This document shows positions 18,598-28,117 of a DNA stretch of 50,451 bases, piece by piece. The stretch spans positions 1 through 50,451 of the forward strand of contig CAIUGT010000109.1 of the NCBI GenBank assembly GCA_903898755.1. The letters run 5' to 3'. Source of the stretch: an uncultured bacterium. GTDB lineage: Bacteria > Planctomycetota > Phycisphaerae > Phycisphaerales > SM1A02. Position 1 is the stretch's first letter; every line of letters begins with the position of its first letter. Both the position numbers and the translations under genes were made by a program. The notes under the pieces were generated by a model that had not been told where the DNA came from, made no database searches, and worked only from the letters and a program-made list of their open reading frames with translations.

Positions 18598-19458
18598 TTA
18601 TTCAACAATTTGGGGAGCGGATGAACCCAATACAAACACAGTGATGACGATAGAAGATGCGGCAAGTATGACGCATCCCAAGATTCGCGCCCACGCAGAG
18701 AGTGTTGGACGCGAATGAATAGTGGGCAATTCACCCAGCCATAAACCCAGGGGGGCGATTGACGCAAGTAACCAGGCGGCAACAGGAATATCGCTTGTGT
18801 CGTAACTCCAACCAGTCGCCGCGCCAAGAGCGGCAATGCATGCGATTACAACCGCGCCACTAAACCCAACACACTCATTCAGCGGCGCATTTGATTGAGT
18901 GGCCAATCGCACCAGTGAAACAAATCCAAGACAGCAAGAAGCCGCGCCAATTGGTATTGCAAGTTTTGCAAATCCCGAAAGCATTGCAAGTACCGAGGGT
19001 GCAATCAACGCAAAGCAAAGTGAAATGATCGTTGAGAAACAATTTCGCCTTCGAACCACAACAAACAATAATGTGGAACAGACGGCGGTTGCCACTCCAA
19101 GCAGTAATCGGCTTGTCACATTTTCCCACCCGGGGATATTTATAAAAAGTACGCCCAAAATTACGGATGAGCAGGAAATAAAAACACGCGCGCCAAATGA
19201 GCGAGAAAATAAATCACCAATGCCAGTTATAAATCCACATATCAAAATGGAGCACGGAAACCACAACCATCTATTCAGTGTTGTAAAATTCTGAAGCGAG
19301 TCTTCGGAGATTGCGCTTATAAATAAAACGCTCGCTATGGCAACGCCAAAAAAACTACCAAATCCAAACTCGCGAGAGCGGGTCACTCGCCACACACTGA
19401 ATGCAACACCAAAAATAACTGGCAACGCAATCCCAAACAACAAGATTTGCATTTCCAT
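18598..19458 (-). CDS. Polytopic membrane protein, about ten TM segments, unknown function
   Basis: The 286 aa are almost wholly hydrophobic helices separated by short polar turns, with about ten segments between residues 2 and 278. No catalytic or transport motif was recognised. It is unusually rich in Ser, Ala and Cys (SCSS, CSTLL, SCCLG). AAAGG lies eight bases before the ATG, so the start is good. It is followed directly by the putative lipoprotein, so the two probably form a pair acting at the envelope. The family is unknown to me. Confidence 0.75.
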   Translation of the reverse strand: MEMQILLFGIALPVIFGVAFSVWRVTRSREFGFGSFFGVAIASVLFISAISEDSLQNFTTLNRWLWFPCSILICGFITGIGDLFSRSFGARVFISCSSVILGVLFINIPGWENVTSRLLLGVATAVCSTLLFVVVRRRNCFSTIISLCFALIAPSVLAMLSGFAKLAIPIGAASCCLGFVSLVRLATQSNAPLNECVGFSGAVVIACIAALGAATGWSYDTSDIPVAAWLLASIAPLGLWLGELPTIHSRPTLSAWARILGCVILAASSIVITVFVLGSSAPQIVE

Positions 19459-19574
19459 ATTGGAAACCTTTCAATCGCAATAGTGAACCACAGAAAACGC
19501 TCTTGTGTAATTTAAGAAATCACCAAGTCTATCCCCCACTTTTATTGGGAATAAGCGCTGGTCTATGGGATGAA

Positions 19575-20255
19575 TTAAGAAGAGGTGGCTTCAAGCGCGA
19601 CAATAATCCGCACACTTTTCCCGATTGCATTTTTTTCAATTCCGTAGGTCATTCCAAATTCACTGCGATCAATTGTAAAAACGGCTTCAAATCCTATTTT
19701 ATTTCCGCGTGCGGATTCTGATTGACCAGTCATTTCCATATTCACCGTGATTGGTTTCGTGACTCCGTGCATAGTCAAATTACCGTTGACAGACCACGTG
19801 TTGCCTTCAAGTTTTTTAGAGGAAGTGCTTACAAACGACATTTCCGGAAATTCTTTCACACTGAAGAAATCTGGGCTTCGAAGGTGCGAATCCAAATCTT
19901 TATTCGCGCTTGATACGGAGTTGGTGTCTATGACCACATTGAGTGCTAGAGTCTCCATCGGTGTTCCACTTGTTGAGATTGTTCCGGTGACACCATCAAA
20001 TCTTCCCCAGAACATTCCTGCGCCAAAGTGTTGGACTCGGAATAATCCCATTGAGTGTGTGTCATCAATTTTCCAGGCCGTTGCAGCGCTTGATGTTTGC
20101 TTTGCGATTGTTTGCGTAGGTGATGCGTTTGGTGTGGGCGCCACCACTGGTGGTGTCTGCGTGCTTGGAGCATTAGAATTTTGTTGCGAATTTGCTGCCA
20201 ACATGATTATTAAAGTGGCGGCAAGTGTGAGTACTGGGGTGACGGGTAAAAACAT
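19575..20255 (-). CDS. YceI-family exported lipocalin-like protein
   Basis: YceI proteins form a lipocalin-like barrel that binds isoprenoid-type lipids; the exact role varies. Seen: an N-terminal hydrophobic export segment (VLTLAATLIIMLAANS), a Pro/Thr/Gln-rich linker to about residue 58, and then the domain from AWKIDDTHSMGLFRVQHFG, with LNVVIDTNSVSS, LRSPDFFSVKEFPEMSF, GNLTMHGVTKPI and the closing RSEFGMTYG. These match the family pattern well. GGAG is six bases before the ATG. A short hairpin around 19531-19553 lies after its stop but has no T-run. Confidence 0.9.
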   Translation of the reverse strand: MFLPVTPVLTLAATLIIMLAANSQQNSNAPSTQTPPVVAPTPNASPTQTIAKQTSSAATAWKIDDTHSMGLFRVQHFGAGMFWGRFDGVTGTISTSGTPMETLALNVVIDTNSVSSANKDLDSHLRSPDFFSVKEFPEMSFVSTSSKKLEGNTWSVNGNLTMHGVTKPITVNMEMTGQSESARGNKIGFEAVFTIDRSEFGMTYGIEKNAIGKSVRIIVALEATSS

Positions 20256-20602
20256 AAAGGCTCCGTTTTGGGGTTAGGTTTTCTAGGCCGCGCAACTGTA
20301 CACACGCAGCATTGATGAACGAGAAATATTTTTCAACATGAGGTGGTTTGGAATAAAAGACACAAAATTTAATCTTAGTTTTTTAAACAGGTTTCATCTT
20401 GAAATCCCATTTTGTTTGAGAGTAAAATTCAATGAAGTGCAATTCAAAAACGAGGCATGATCGTTTGAAAGACTCCAAGAAATATATGAATAACAGAATT
20501 TAAAGTCCTATAATATATAATATAGAAATTGTTCCACGTGGAACACACTTATGAAATTTGAGTGATACATTGATTGGACAAACTTCAATATGGAGCCCCA
20601 AC
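20256..20602. other. AT-rich parB upstream region
   Basis: These 347 bases lie between the divergent YceI gene and parB and are clearly more AT-rich than the rest of the window, with runs such as TATAATATATAATATAG just before the parS site. TATAAT at 20509-20514 could be a -10 box, without a convincing -35. No parA gene, DnaA-box cluster or coding frame is visible. It holds the parS-like palindrome at 20530-20545. Confidence 0.6.
20530..20545. promoter_or_regulatory. parS: parS-like centromere site 1
   Basis: TGTTCCACGTGGAACA is a perfect 16-base palindrome. Known parS sites of chromosomal ParB follow TGTTNCACGTGNAACA (established knowledge), so every fixed position matches. It lies 58 bases before the parB ATG, where ParB binding could both load the partition complex and repress parB. 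Confidence 0.88.
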
Positions 20603-21766
20603 ATGTCTAGCACACCCAATCAAAGCAATGACGCAAATATCAAATCACCGTTACAAACAGAGAAATTGAACTCTGAAAGCACAACAGAAAAACCGGTTGT
20701 GCCAGTGGTATCACAAACATCTGTTGGAAAACTTGGTCGAGGACTTGGCCGATTAATTCCAATTAAAAACTCTCAGGATAACACGGTAAAAACAGCTGTT
20801 TCCGGCACTATTTCTAGTACCCCTGTTACACGAGTCCCTATTCAACCTGATCTTTCAAAAAGTATTGTGACAACAGATAAGGTCACAATCAGCCCCGAAT
20901 TCGACAAGGGTTTAAAAGTTTCCGGGTTTGTCTTTGGAAAGGGTGTTGAGGAAATTAATATTTCTAAAATTTCTGCAAATCCAAGACAGCCAAGAACTGA
21001 CTTTAAAGTTGTGGAATTAGAGGGCTTGGCGGCTTCGATTAAATCAAATGGGTTGCTTCAACCAATCATTGTAAGGCCAATAGAAGGATCGGTCGGTCAA
21101 TTTGAAATTGTCGCAGGTGAACGCCGTTGGCGCGCCTTTAAAATGCTTGGGAAATTGTCAATTCCAGCTATTATTGTTCAAGCTTCTGACGAGCATTCTG
21201 GTGTTTGTGCCCTTATTGAAAATGTTCACAGAACAGATCTAAACCCAATGGATCGAGCTATTGCGGTTCAAAAACTATCTGAAGAGTTTTCGCTTACCCA
21301 TGACAAACTTGCAGAAAAGCTCTCTTTAGATAGATCTACGGTTACTAATTTGCTTAGGTTGGCCGAATTAGATACTCAAACAGCTGGGTTGGTTCGCCAA
21401 GGAATCCTGTTGCAAGGCCACGCTAAGGCGCTACTTGGAGTTCTAGATATTAAAGCTAGATCAACACTAGCCGAATCAGCCGTTCGGGGTGAGTGGTCAG
21501 TTCGCGCGCTTGAAAGAGAAGTACAGAGACTATCTGCAGAATCTAAAGGCAGAGTTCCACGTGGAACACAACCCGCAAGACGACAGGCAAACGTCAAAGA
21601 TTTAGAAACGAGATTGAGTTTGCTATTAGGAACCCGTGTCACAATCCAGCTTGGTCGAAAACCAAACACTGGAAAGGTTTCTATGGAGTTCTTTTCGCTG
21701 GATCAGTTTGAAGGAATGCTGGCCAAACTTGGACTGCGGACGGATCAAATTCAATTTGAAAATTAA
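20603..21766 (+). CDS. parB: Chromosome partitioning protein ParB
   Basis: ParB binds parS, spreads as a CTP-dependent clamp and helps segregate the origin region. Seen: the ParA-contacting N-terminal motif KLGRGLGRLIP, the ParB/Srx-like CTP-binding domain with ISANPRQPRTDF, SNGLLQPIIVRP and GERRWRAFKMLG, then ALIENVHRTDLNPMDRA, and a helix-turn-helix (EKLSLDRSTVTNLLRL). The C-terminal part with DLETRLSLLLGTRVTI is the dimer domain. The ATG at 20603 has GGAG seven bases upstream; a TTG at 20558 is a weaker choice. Between about residues 50 and 115 the protein has a Ser/Thr-rich linker. Base use is more AT-rich than in neighbours. No parA lies beside it, and a second parS-like site sits inside the gene. 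Confidence 0.95.
   Translation: MSSTPNQSNDANIKSPLQTEKLNSESTTEKPVVPVVSQTSVGKLGRGLGRLIPIKNSQDNTVKTAVSGTISSTPVTRVPIQPDLSKSIVTTDKVTISPEFDKGLKVSGFVFGKGVEEINISKISANPRQPRTDFKVVELEGLAASIKSNGLLQPIIVRPIEGSVGQFEIVAGERRWRAFKMLGKLSIPAIIVQASDEHSGVCALIENVHRTDLNPMDRAIAVQKLSEEFSLTHDKLAEKLSLDRSTVTNLLRLAELDTQTAGLVRQGILLQGHAKALLGVLDIKARSTLAESAVRGEWSVRALEREVQRLSAESKGRVPRGTQPARRQANVKDLETRLSLLLGTRVTIQLGRKPNTGKVSMEFFSLDQFEGMLAKLGLRTDQIQFEN
21553..21568. promoter_or_regulatory. parS: parS-like centromere site 2 inside parB
   Basis: AGTTCCACGTGGAACA matches site 1 in 15 of 16 bases and keeps the 14-base palindromic core GTTCCACGTGGAAC (21554-21567). It is in the coding sequence, near residues 317-322 (VPRGT), about 1 kb from site 1. 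parS sites inside genes, including parB, are known in other bacteria. Confidence 0.8.
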
Positions 21767-21873
21767 ATTAAGAACTGTGAATATTCAGCAGTAAGGTTTG
21801 GCTTTATTTTAAAGCAAAAAGCTGCTGTATCGCGCATTTAACCCATCAATTCATAATTTTAAAAAAGCAGCCT

Positions 21874-21893
21874 GTTGTAATAATTTTTACAAC
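21874..21893 (-). terminator. Possible weak terminator between convergent genes
   Basis: GTTGTAA and TTACAAC form a perfect 7-base stem around a 6-base loop, between the convergent parB and beta-CASP genes. On the minus strand it is followed by AGGCTGCTTTTTT, a T-run a few bases away. The stem is AT-rich and weak, so this is tentative. Confidence 0.35.
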
Positions 21894-21912
21894 GCATCCA
21901 ATTAATTTTTGG

Positions 21913-23367
21913 TTATAAGACTTCAATACTCTTCATAAAGTCCGGCAATTCGGTTTCCAAACCAAGAGATGCTTGAATTGCTCCAGAAAGTGCAACGCGT
22001 GAAGCCTGCTCACCATGATTCAAAATAACTCTGGGGGTTCCTCCCTCTCGTGCACCAATCCAAGCGACTAAATCACCTTGATCCGCATGCCCGCTTAATC
22101 CTTCCAGATGAACACGTTCTGCCTTCACTTCAAACATTCCTTCTTTGAGCTCGATCAACTTCGCATGATGCAAAATTGAATGTCCAAGCAAGCCAACAAT
22201 TTGATGGCCCGCGAATAAAATCGCGTTTCGTGAATCTGCAATGAGTGCAGCAAGATGATGGAGCACCGGACCAGCATCGCAAAATCCGCTGCCAGCCAGA
22301 ATAATTCCAAGCTGCGTGCTCTTTGCAAGTTTTAAACTTTGCCTTCGATTAAATAAATGTTGCAGACCCGCGAATTGAAGCGGATCATTTCCGGCTTCCG
22401 CCGCAGTACGAAGTGTTGGTTCAAGCAAGGCCGGATATCGACCACACAATTCAGAGGCTCGAATAGCCATGGGCGAATCTAAATACACGTTCATTCCATG
22501 CAATTGGTTTGAGCGCGACAGGTCCGCCAAACGTAATAATAATGTTTGCGCGCGACCCAGCGCGAAAGTTGGAGCCAGTATTTTTCCGCCACGGGCCGCA
22601 ACGCGCTTCACTACATCTGCAAGCGCGTCCGCCGACGAAGACCCGGCAGAGAAATTACGCGCTCCATTTGTACTTTCCATGAGCACAATATCTACATCTG
22701 GAAGTAATTCGCGGGCGCGAAGCAGGGGGCTGCGAGCAGGCCCCAAATCACCTGAAAACAGCACCTTTTTCTCATTTCCGTTTATTATAAATGCAACCTC
22801 AACACTGGCTGAACCTATAATGTGCGATGCGTCGTGAAATCGAAATCGCAGACCCGGTTTAATTTCGCGCCACACATTATATTCAACAGGACAAACTGTT
22901 TCGGCCGCAAGCATGGCGTCATGTGCGTCGTATAAAATTGGTGGCTCTGGGCTTGAGGCCTTGCTCTTTGTTCCAGGTTCTGGTGGGGGATCTATAACGC
23001 GAGCAATCGGCGTGGTTCCATTGCGCCACTCTTCGTGGCGAAGTACTTGCAGGGACGCACTGGAGCGCAACACGCGCGGCAACAAATCAGCCGTTGGTGG
23101 AGTTGCGAAAATGGGCGCGGCGCAGCGAAGCCGCGGCAACATTCCAAGGCGACCACAGTGGTCAACGTGGGCGTGCGTGACAATCACGCCATCCACATGT
23201 GGCCAATCAATTTCTGGAACCTGCAAATTTCTATGTTCTTGCTCTGGCGATCCTTGGAAAAGTCCAAAGTCAATCACAACGCGACCTCGCGGTGTATCCA
23301 ATAATGTGCAAGACCCCGTTACTTCTCCCGCAGCACCTAATAATGTGATTGTTGCTCGTTCAGACAC
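21913..23367 (-). CDS. MBL-fold/beta-CASP nuclease-like protein
   Basis: This is a member of the metallo-beta-lactamase/beta-CASP family, which includes CPSF73-like RNA endo- and exonucleases. Seen: the metal motif THAHVDHCGRLG (HxHxDH at residues 65-70), DASHIIGSASVEV, FSGDLG, the beta-CASP signatures APTFALGRAQ and AGSGFCDAGPVLHHL, and the late His motif LEGLSGHADQGDL. At 484 aa it is normal for single-chain bacterial YSH1-type proteins. All main metal ligands appear present, so it is probably an active nuclease, with substrate unknown. A Pro/Ser/Glu-rich insert sits near residues 125-145. An array of short repeats lies upstream (23457-23504). Confidence 0.88.
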   Translation of the reverse strand: MSERATITLLGAAGEVTGSCTLLDTPRGRVVIDFGLFQGSPEQEHRNLQVPEIDWPHVDGVIVTHAHVDHCGRLGMLPRLRCAAPIFATPPTADLLPRVLRSSASLQVLRHEEWRNGTTPIARVIDPPPEPGTKSKASSPEPPILYDAHDAMLAAETVCPVEYNVWREIKPGLRFRFHDASHIIGSASVEVAFIINGNEKKVLFSGDLGPARSPLLRARELLPDVDIVLMESTNGARNFSAGSSSADALADVVKRVAARGGKILAPTFALGRAQTLLLRLADLSRSNQLHGMNVYLDSPMAIRASELCGRYPALLEPTLRTAAEAGNDPLQFAGLQHLFNRRQSLKLAKSTQLGIILAGSGFCDAGPVLHHLAALIADSRNAILFAGHQIVGLLGHSILHHAKLIELKEGMFEVKAERVHLEGLSGHADQGDLVAWIGAREGGTPRVILNHGEQASRVALSGAIQASLGLETELPDFMKSIEVL

Positions 23368-23456
23368 AGAAAGTGAGCATAGCCATCATTTGAAATGACG
23401 CAGTAATGTGTCGAATATCATCCCTGACCCACAGGTAAAAACCGCTTCAACCTACC

Positions 23457-23504
23457 CAAAGTCGATTTAGAGCCACCCAAAGTCATAATCAAAGTCACAA
23501 AGTC
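23457..23504. repeat. Four short direct repeats CAAAGTC
   Basis: CAAAGTC occurs at 23457, 23478, 23490 and 23498; the first two copies are longer (ACCCAAAGTC). They lie about 90-140 bases upstream of the beta-CASP gene start and just after the isomerase stop. They could be an operator for the beta-CASP gene or leftover tandem slippage. Confidence 0.4.
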
Positions 23505-23539
23505 CGCCATATCCACAAAACGCCACCCCTCATTTTGAT

Positions 23540-24424
23540 TTAGTCGCCCGAACAGGCGGCAATAGCAGCCCGCAACTCGGCTTTGGAATCTTTTGTGGGC
23601 ATAAACTCGTGCCCAATGAATCCGCGGTACCCCGTGGCGACAATTGCCCGCATGATCGCCGGGTAATACAACTCCTGTTGAGTATCCAGCGGACCCCGAC
23701 CAGGCACCCCAGCGGTGTGATAGTGAAGAATCCACGGCGCAGCCTTTTGGATGGTTCGGATCACGTCGCCATCCATGATTTGCATGTGATAAATATCAAA
23801 CAGCAAACCAAATCGATGGTCATTCACCGCTTCGCAAAGTTGAAGACCCCAAGCGGTGTGGTCGCCCATGTGATCTTTGTGATCAATGCGCGAGTTGAGC
23901 AACTCCATCACCACTCCAAGATTTGATTTTTGAGCGATGGGTAAGAGCCGCTTTAATCCAGCCACGCAATTCTCCAAGCCCTTCGCGTCATCAAGACCAC
24001 TGCGATTACCGGCAAACACAATTACAAGCGGCGCGCCAGATGAAGAAATTTGCGGAAAAAGAATTTCCGATCGTTTCATAATGTCGTCGTGATTTTCCAA
24101 GCGATTCAATCCGTCCGCAATTGTCGTGGGACCATTCGCAACCGGACACGCTAATTTTGCGGCGCGCACTTTTTGAATGTCGGGTGGATCAAGAAGATCA
24201 ATCCCATCCAGGCGTACCGACTTTGCCAAGTCGATCACTTGTTCTATGGTCATTGAGCCCAAGCACCAACGCGCAACGCTTTGCCGAAGCAATCGCCCGT
24301 CATCTTTTGGAGCGCGGCTTCCAAACTGTTTCGAAACGTCGGCGGCGCCAAGATCAACCGCGTGCGCGCCACGAACCGCCGTTGCCAACAAACCAGCAGC
24401 AAGAATTTGTCGGCGGTTCATCAT
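23540..24424 (-). CDS. Exported TIM-barrel sugar isomerase/epimerase-like protein (hydroxypyruvate isomerase-like)
   Basis: This is an AP-endonuclease-2-family TIM barrel, as in hydroxypyruvate isomerase and related sugar epimerases. Seen: NRRQILAAGLLATAVRGAHA at the N-terminus, a Tat-like signal, then SVRLDGIDLLDP, the metal ligands in VVMELLNSRIDH and FGLLFDIYHMQIMDGD, HYHTAGVPGRGPLD, and the closing YRGFIGHEFMPTKD. The ATG pair at 24424/24421 starts four bases after the gcvP stop; the longer open frame into gcvP is not coding here. The tight spacing behind gcvP suggests one transcript. A link of glycine or glyoxylate metabolism with hydroxypyruvate is attractive, but the real substrate cannot be read from sequence and the Tat-like signal argues for an exported enzyme. 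Confidence 0.85.
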   Translation of the reverse strand: MMNRRQILAAGLLATAVRGAHAVDLGAADVSKQFGSRAPKDDGRLLRQSVARWCLGSMTIEQVIDLAKSVRLDGIDLLDPPDIQKVRAAKLACPVANGPTTIADGLNRLENHDDIMKRSEILFPQISSSGAPLVIVFAGNRSGLDDAKGLENCVAGLKRLLPIAQKSNLGVVMELLNSRIDHKDHMGDHTAWGLQLCEAVNDHRFGLLFDIYHMQIMDGDVIRTIQKAAPWILHYHTAGVPGRGPLDTQQELYYPAIMRAIVATGYRGFIGHEFMPTKDSKAELRAAIAACSGD

Positions 24425-24428
24425 GTGT

Positions 24429-27407
24429 TTAGTGGTACGCGCTGAGCGGCTCACACGAACACACAAGGTTGCGATCACCATATGGATTGTCAACGCGACC
24501 AACAGCCGGCCAGAATTTTCGATTGCGAACCCAAGGCAACGGATACGCGGCCTGCGCACGCGTGTACTTGTGATTCCAAGAGTCGGAACAAATCGCCTCA
24601 GCCGTATGCGGCGCGCCCTTGAGAGGATTATCTTTGCGATCGCTTTTTCCCTGTTCAATCTGCGCAATTTCAGCGCGAATAGCAATCATCGCCTCGCAGA
24701 ATCGATCCAGTTCCTCTTTCGATTCGCTCTCTGTTGGTTCAATCATGAGCGTGCCAGGCACGGGCCAACTCATTGTTGGAGCGTGGAAACCAAAATCCAT
24801 TAAGCGCTTTGCAATGTCATCAATTTTAATTTCCGCTGACTGGTCAAACGTGCGGCAATCAATGATGAACTCGTGCGCGCAACGACCGTTCTTGTTGACA
24901 AACATAACCTTGTAATCATTTTGCACGCGCTTCGCCATGTAGTTCGCTGCAAGAATGGCAACCTGTGTGGCCTTGCGCAAACCATCCGCGCCCATGAGCG
25001 AAATGTACATCCAAGAAATTGGAAGAATGCTGGCGCTTCCATAAGGAGCGGCAGACACCGGACCAATGGCATGTTTGCCAGCGTTGGCTGGATTGATAAC
25101 TGGATGACCCGGTAGAAAATCACACAGATGCGCGGCTACACCAATCGGACCAACGCCCGGGCCACCACCACCGTGTGGAATGCAAAATGTTTTGTGCAGA
25201 TTCAAGTGGCACACATCTGCGCCAATTTCACCGGGGCGAGTTAAACCAACTTGCGCGTTCATGTTGGCGCCATCCATATAAACCTGACCGCCGTGTTCGT
25301 GAATAATGTCGCACAACTCCCTGATGCGATCCTCAAATACTCCGTGCGTGCTTGGGTAGGTCATCATGCAACACGCCAAATCATTGGTGTGAAGCGCGGC
25401 CTTGGCGCGCAGATCGGCAAGATCAACATTGCCCTCACTGTCGCAATCAACGGCAACAACGTGCATGCCCGCAACAACCGCGCTTGCTGGATTTGTTCCG
25501 TGCGCACTTTCTGGAATCAAGCAGACATTGCGATGGCCCTGTCCGCGTTGCTCGTGATACGCGTGAATGACCATTAATCCCGCATATTCACCATTGCTTC
25601 CAGAGTTTGGTTGCAAGCACATTCCCGCGAATCCGGTGATGTCACACAACCAATTTTCCAGCGTGCGGAAAAGTTCCACATATCCAGCGCATTGATCAAG
25701 CGGCGCAAATGGATGTAATTTCCCAAAGGTTGGCCAAGTCACCGGAATCATTTCCGATGTTCCATTTAATTTCATCGTGCACGAACCAAGCGCAATCATG
25801 CTGTGCGCAAGGCTGAGATCGCGCCCCTGTAATTGGAAGATGTAGCGCAGCAACTCGGTTTCACAGTGGTAACTATTAAATACATCTTGCGTCATAAAAC
25901 TTTTGGTTCGCTTCAAAGAAGCAGGAAGCGCATCGGTTGCGTGAAGCGAAGCAATCTTTGGAGTTGGTTTGCCCGTGCCTGCGGCAAAGCATTCCAGAAT
26001 GTCTTGCAAATCATTTGGCAAGACGGTTTCATCCAATGAAAAACCAATAGTTCCATCGGCGTAGTTTCTAAAATTAATTTTGTGCTTCTTGGCGGCGGCA
26101 TTCACGTTGTCCGCGGTGGTGCCCTTGAGTTGCACGCGCACCGTGTCAAAGAAATGTTCTGGGCCAGGTAGGTGTCCAAGCATTTTCAAACCCGCAACTA
26201 CGGTGGTGGTTGCGCGGTGCACGCGTTCGGCGATTCTTTTCAGACCATCTGGTCCGTGATACACGCCGTAAAATGCGGCAATGTTTGCCAACAGCGCTTG
26301 AGCTGTGCAAATATTGCTAGTGGCTTTGTCGCGGCGAATATGTTGCTCGCGTGTTTGAATGGAAAGCCGAAGCGCTGGACGACCCGCGGAATCGCGGCTG
26401 ACACCAATTAATCGTCCAGGCATTTTTCGAACATGCTCCGTCTTTGTGGCAAAATACGCGGCGTGCGGGCCGCCGTATCCCATAGGTACACCAAATCGTT
26501 GCATGGAACCAATCGCAACATCGGCGCCCAATTCACCAGGAGAAGTCAGCAGAGTTAACGCGAGTGGATCTGCCGCCATGACCACCAACGCGCCGCCAGC
26601 CTTAATTTTTGTAATCGTTCCGCGCCAATCTCGGATACGACCATCGGTCGCCGGATAAGAAAGCAACGCTCCACAGAAATCGTTTTTTGAAAAATCAATT
26701 TTGTCGGCCTCGCCAACCACAACGGTGACACCAAGGCCGTAAGCGCGGGTTTGAATCACGCCGATTGTTTGCGGATGCGTTGCGGCGTCAATGAAAAACT
26801 TGACGCAACCATCTTTTGCCATTCCAAAGGCCATGTTCATAGCCTCGGCTGCCGCGGTCGCTTCATCAAGCAAGCTGGCTCCAGCAATTTCTAATCCCGT
26901 GAGTTCGGTCACGATGGTTTGAAAATTCAACAAACTTTCAAGGCGGCCCTGCGAAACCTCAGGTTGATAGGGCGTGTACGGCGTGTACCAACCTGGATTC
27001 TCCAGAACGTTCCGCAGAATCACTCCGGGTGTAAGACAATCGTTGTAGCCCATTCCTATATATGAGCGGAACACCTCGTTCTTGCCAGCCAACATTCCAA
27101 TTGCCGCAACACATTCCGCCTCACCGCGCATTTTGAAAGCCCCGCGATTGGTTGGATCGCTAATCATAAGTGGACGCGTTGAGCGAATGGATTCTGGAAT
27201 AGCCGCGCGCGTGAGCGCGTCCAAACTTTCATAACCCAGATAAGTCAGCATTTCGGCAATGTCGGCGTCGCTTGGACCAATGTGGCGGCGCGCGAATGTA
27301 TCGAGCGGCTCAAGCGAATTGATGGTGCTGCTGGTTGAAGACGCAACTTTTTCAAGCATTGACATGCGAGGAGTATAGAGAGAGTGAATGGCGAAATTCT
27401 TGCTCAT
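24429..27407 (-). CDS. gcvP: Glycine dehydrogenase (aminomethyl-transferring), P-protein
   Basis: GcvP is the PLP-dependent decarboxylase of the glycine cleavage system. It is a single chain of 992 aa holding both halves, not the split gcvPA/gcvPB form. Seen: [17 protein letters not shown] near residue 38, [44 protein letters not shown] in the first half, then [34 protein letters not shown] and [19 protein letters not shown] with the PLP lysine. The start is uncertain (27407, 27365 or 27359). gcvT and gcvH are not in the window, and no glycine riboswitch was recognised upstream. Confidence 0.96.
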   Translation of the reverse strand: MSKNFAIHSLYTPRMSMLEKVASSTSSTINSLEPLDTFARRHIGPSDADIAEMLTYLGYESLDALTRAAIPESIRSTRPLMISDPTNRGAFKMRGEAECVAAIGMLAGKNEVFRSYIGMGYNDCLTPGVILRNVLENPGWYTPYTPYQPEVSQGRLESLLNFQTIVTELTGLEIAGASLLDEATAAAEAMNMAFGMAKDGCVKFFIDAATHPQTIGVIQTRAYGLGVTVVVGEADKIDFSKNDFCGALLSYPATDGRIRDWRGTITKIKAGGALVVMAADPLALTLLTSPGELGADVAIGSMQRFGVPMGYGGPHAAYFATKTEHVRKMPGRLIGVSRDSAGRPALRLSIQTREQHIRRDKATSNICTAQALLANIAAFYGVYHGPDGLKRIAERVHRATTTVVAGLKMLGHLPGPEHFFDTVRVQLKGTTADNVNAAAKKHKINFRNYADGTIGFSLDETVLPNDLQDILECFAAGTGKPTPKIASLHATDALPASLKRTKSFMTQDVFNSYHCETELLRYIFQLQGRDLSLAHSMIALGSCTMKLNGTSEMIPVTWPTFGKLHPFAPLDQCAGYVELFRTLENWLCDITGFAGMCLQPNSGSNGEYAGLMVIHAYHEQRGQGHRNVCLIPESAHGTNPASAVVAGMHVVAVDCDSEGNVDLADLRAKAALHTNDLACCMMTYPSTHGVFEDRIRELCDIIHEHGGQVYMDGANMNAQVGLTRPGEIGADVCHLNLHKTFCIPHGGGGPGVGPIGVAAHLCDFLPGHPVINPANAGKHAIGPVSAAPYGSASILPISWMYISLMGADGLRKATQVAILAANYMAKRVQNDYKVMFVNKNGRCAHEFIIDCRTFDQSAEIKIDDIAKRLMDFGFHAPTMSWPVPGTLMIEPTESESKEELDRFCEAMIAIRAEIAQIEQGKSDRKDNPLKGAPHTAEAICSDSWNHKYTRAQAAYPLPWVRNRKFWPAVGRVDNPYGDRNLVCSCEPLSAYH

Positions 27408-27470
27408 TTGATTTGATTTTTACAAAAACACAATTTTTAAAACAATGATCGACGTCAGCGTCTACGAAAT

Positions 27471-27497
27471 AAAAAACCGCCCCGAAGAGGCGGTTTT
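27471..27497 (-). terminator. Rho-independent terminator of the SYLF lipoprotein gene
   Basis: On the minus strand, AAAACCGCC and GGCGGTTTT form a 9-base stem around a 7-base loop, ending in six T. It lies 63 bases after the SYLF stop and about 65 before the gcvP start, and should insulate gcvP from read-through. Confidence 0.9.
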
Positions 27498-27559
27498 GAT
27501 CGGCACGAATTGATGAGCAAGAAGAAGCGGTGGCGCTTAACCAAGAGTTTCTCGTGCGC

Positions 27560-28117
27560 TCACTTTTCCATAGTCATCGGTCGATAGTTGAATTGCTGTC
27601 CACCAATGGATGCGTCAAACATAAGTCCAGAAGGATTGGTGATAAAGACGGCGACGCCTTCCTTATATGAAGCGCTGCCACCGGCGCCCGCAGCAATAGC
27701 AACAGCCGATGCGTTTGCCGCGAAGACGAATTTTCCGTTGATGAAGTTCTCGTATCGATCCTTGTCCTTAAAGAAGATCAACTCGGAAAATGTTTGGCCT
27801 CCCAAGGTTGCACCAATTGTTCCTTTGCTCAGGTCGCAATAACCAGTTGCCTTGCCGCCTTGAAATACCTGCCCGCGTCCGTAACTGAAAGCAAGTCCGG
27901 CGCCGCCATTTCCAACTTCAGGAAAAATTGCGTAGCCATAATTGTCTTTAAAAAACTTGTCAAGCGATGGGTCTTTTGCTTTTGAGTTCGCAACAGCCGC
28001 GTTGACTGAAGCTGTGAGCGCTTCGCGGTCGGCGGCGGTTTCTGGAACAGTGGAGCAATGAACCATCGCGAGTGATGTGAAAACCAAAATTGCGCACAGC
28101 GAGATTTTTTGAAACAT
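27560..28117 (-). CDS. SYLF-domain (Ysc84-type) lipoprotein
   Basis: SYLF domains bind phospholipids; bacterial versions are exported or lipid-anchored proteins of unclear role. Seen: an N-terminal hydrophobic segment ending LAMVHC, a loose lipobox, then KFFKDNYGYAIFPEVGNGGAGLAFSYG, GQVFQGGKATGYCDLSKGTIG, GGQTFSELIFF and FVFAANASAVAIAAGAGGS (in parts), all characteristic of the family. The chosen ATG at 28117 gives 185 aa and fits the signal; the frame extends upstream to 28354 with no coding look. A strong terminator follows. Confidence 0.9.
   Translation of the reverse strand: MFQKISLCAILVFTSLAMVHCSTVPETAADREALTASVNAAVANSKAKDPSLDKFFKDNYGYAIFPEVGNGGAGLAFSYGRGQVFQGGKATGYCDLSKGTIGATLGGQTFSELIFFKDKDRYENFINGKFVFAANASAVAIAAGAGGSASYKEGVAVFITNPSGLMFDASIGGQQFNYRPMTMEK

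Noticed and set aside
20256-20602. Replication origin in the AT-rich parB upstream region
   Set aside because: No DnaA-box cluster is visible and dnaA/dnaN are absent; parS sites can be tens of kilobases from oriC.
27408-27559. Glycine riboswitch before gcvP
   Set aside because: The stretch is short, AT-rich and dominated by the terminator of the SYLF gene; no tandem aptamer pattern is seen.
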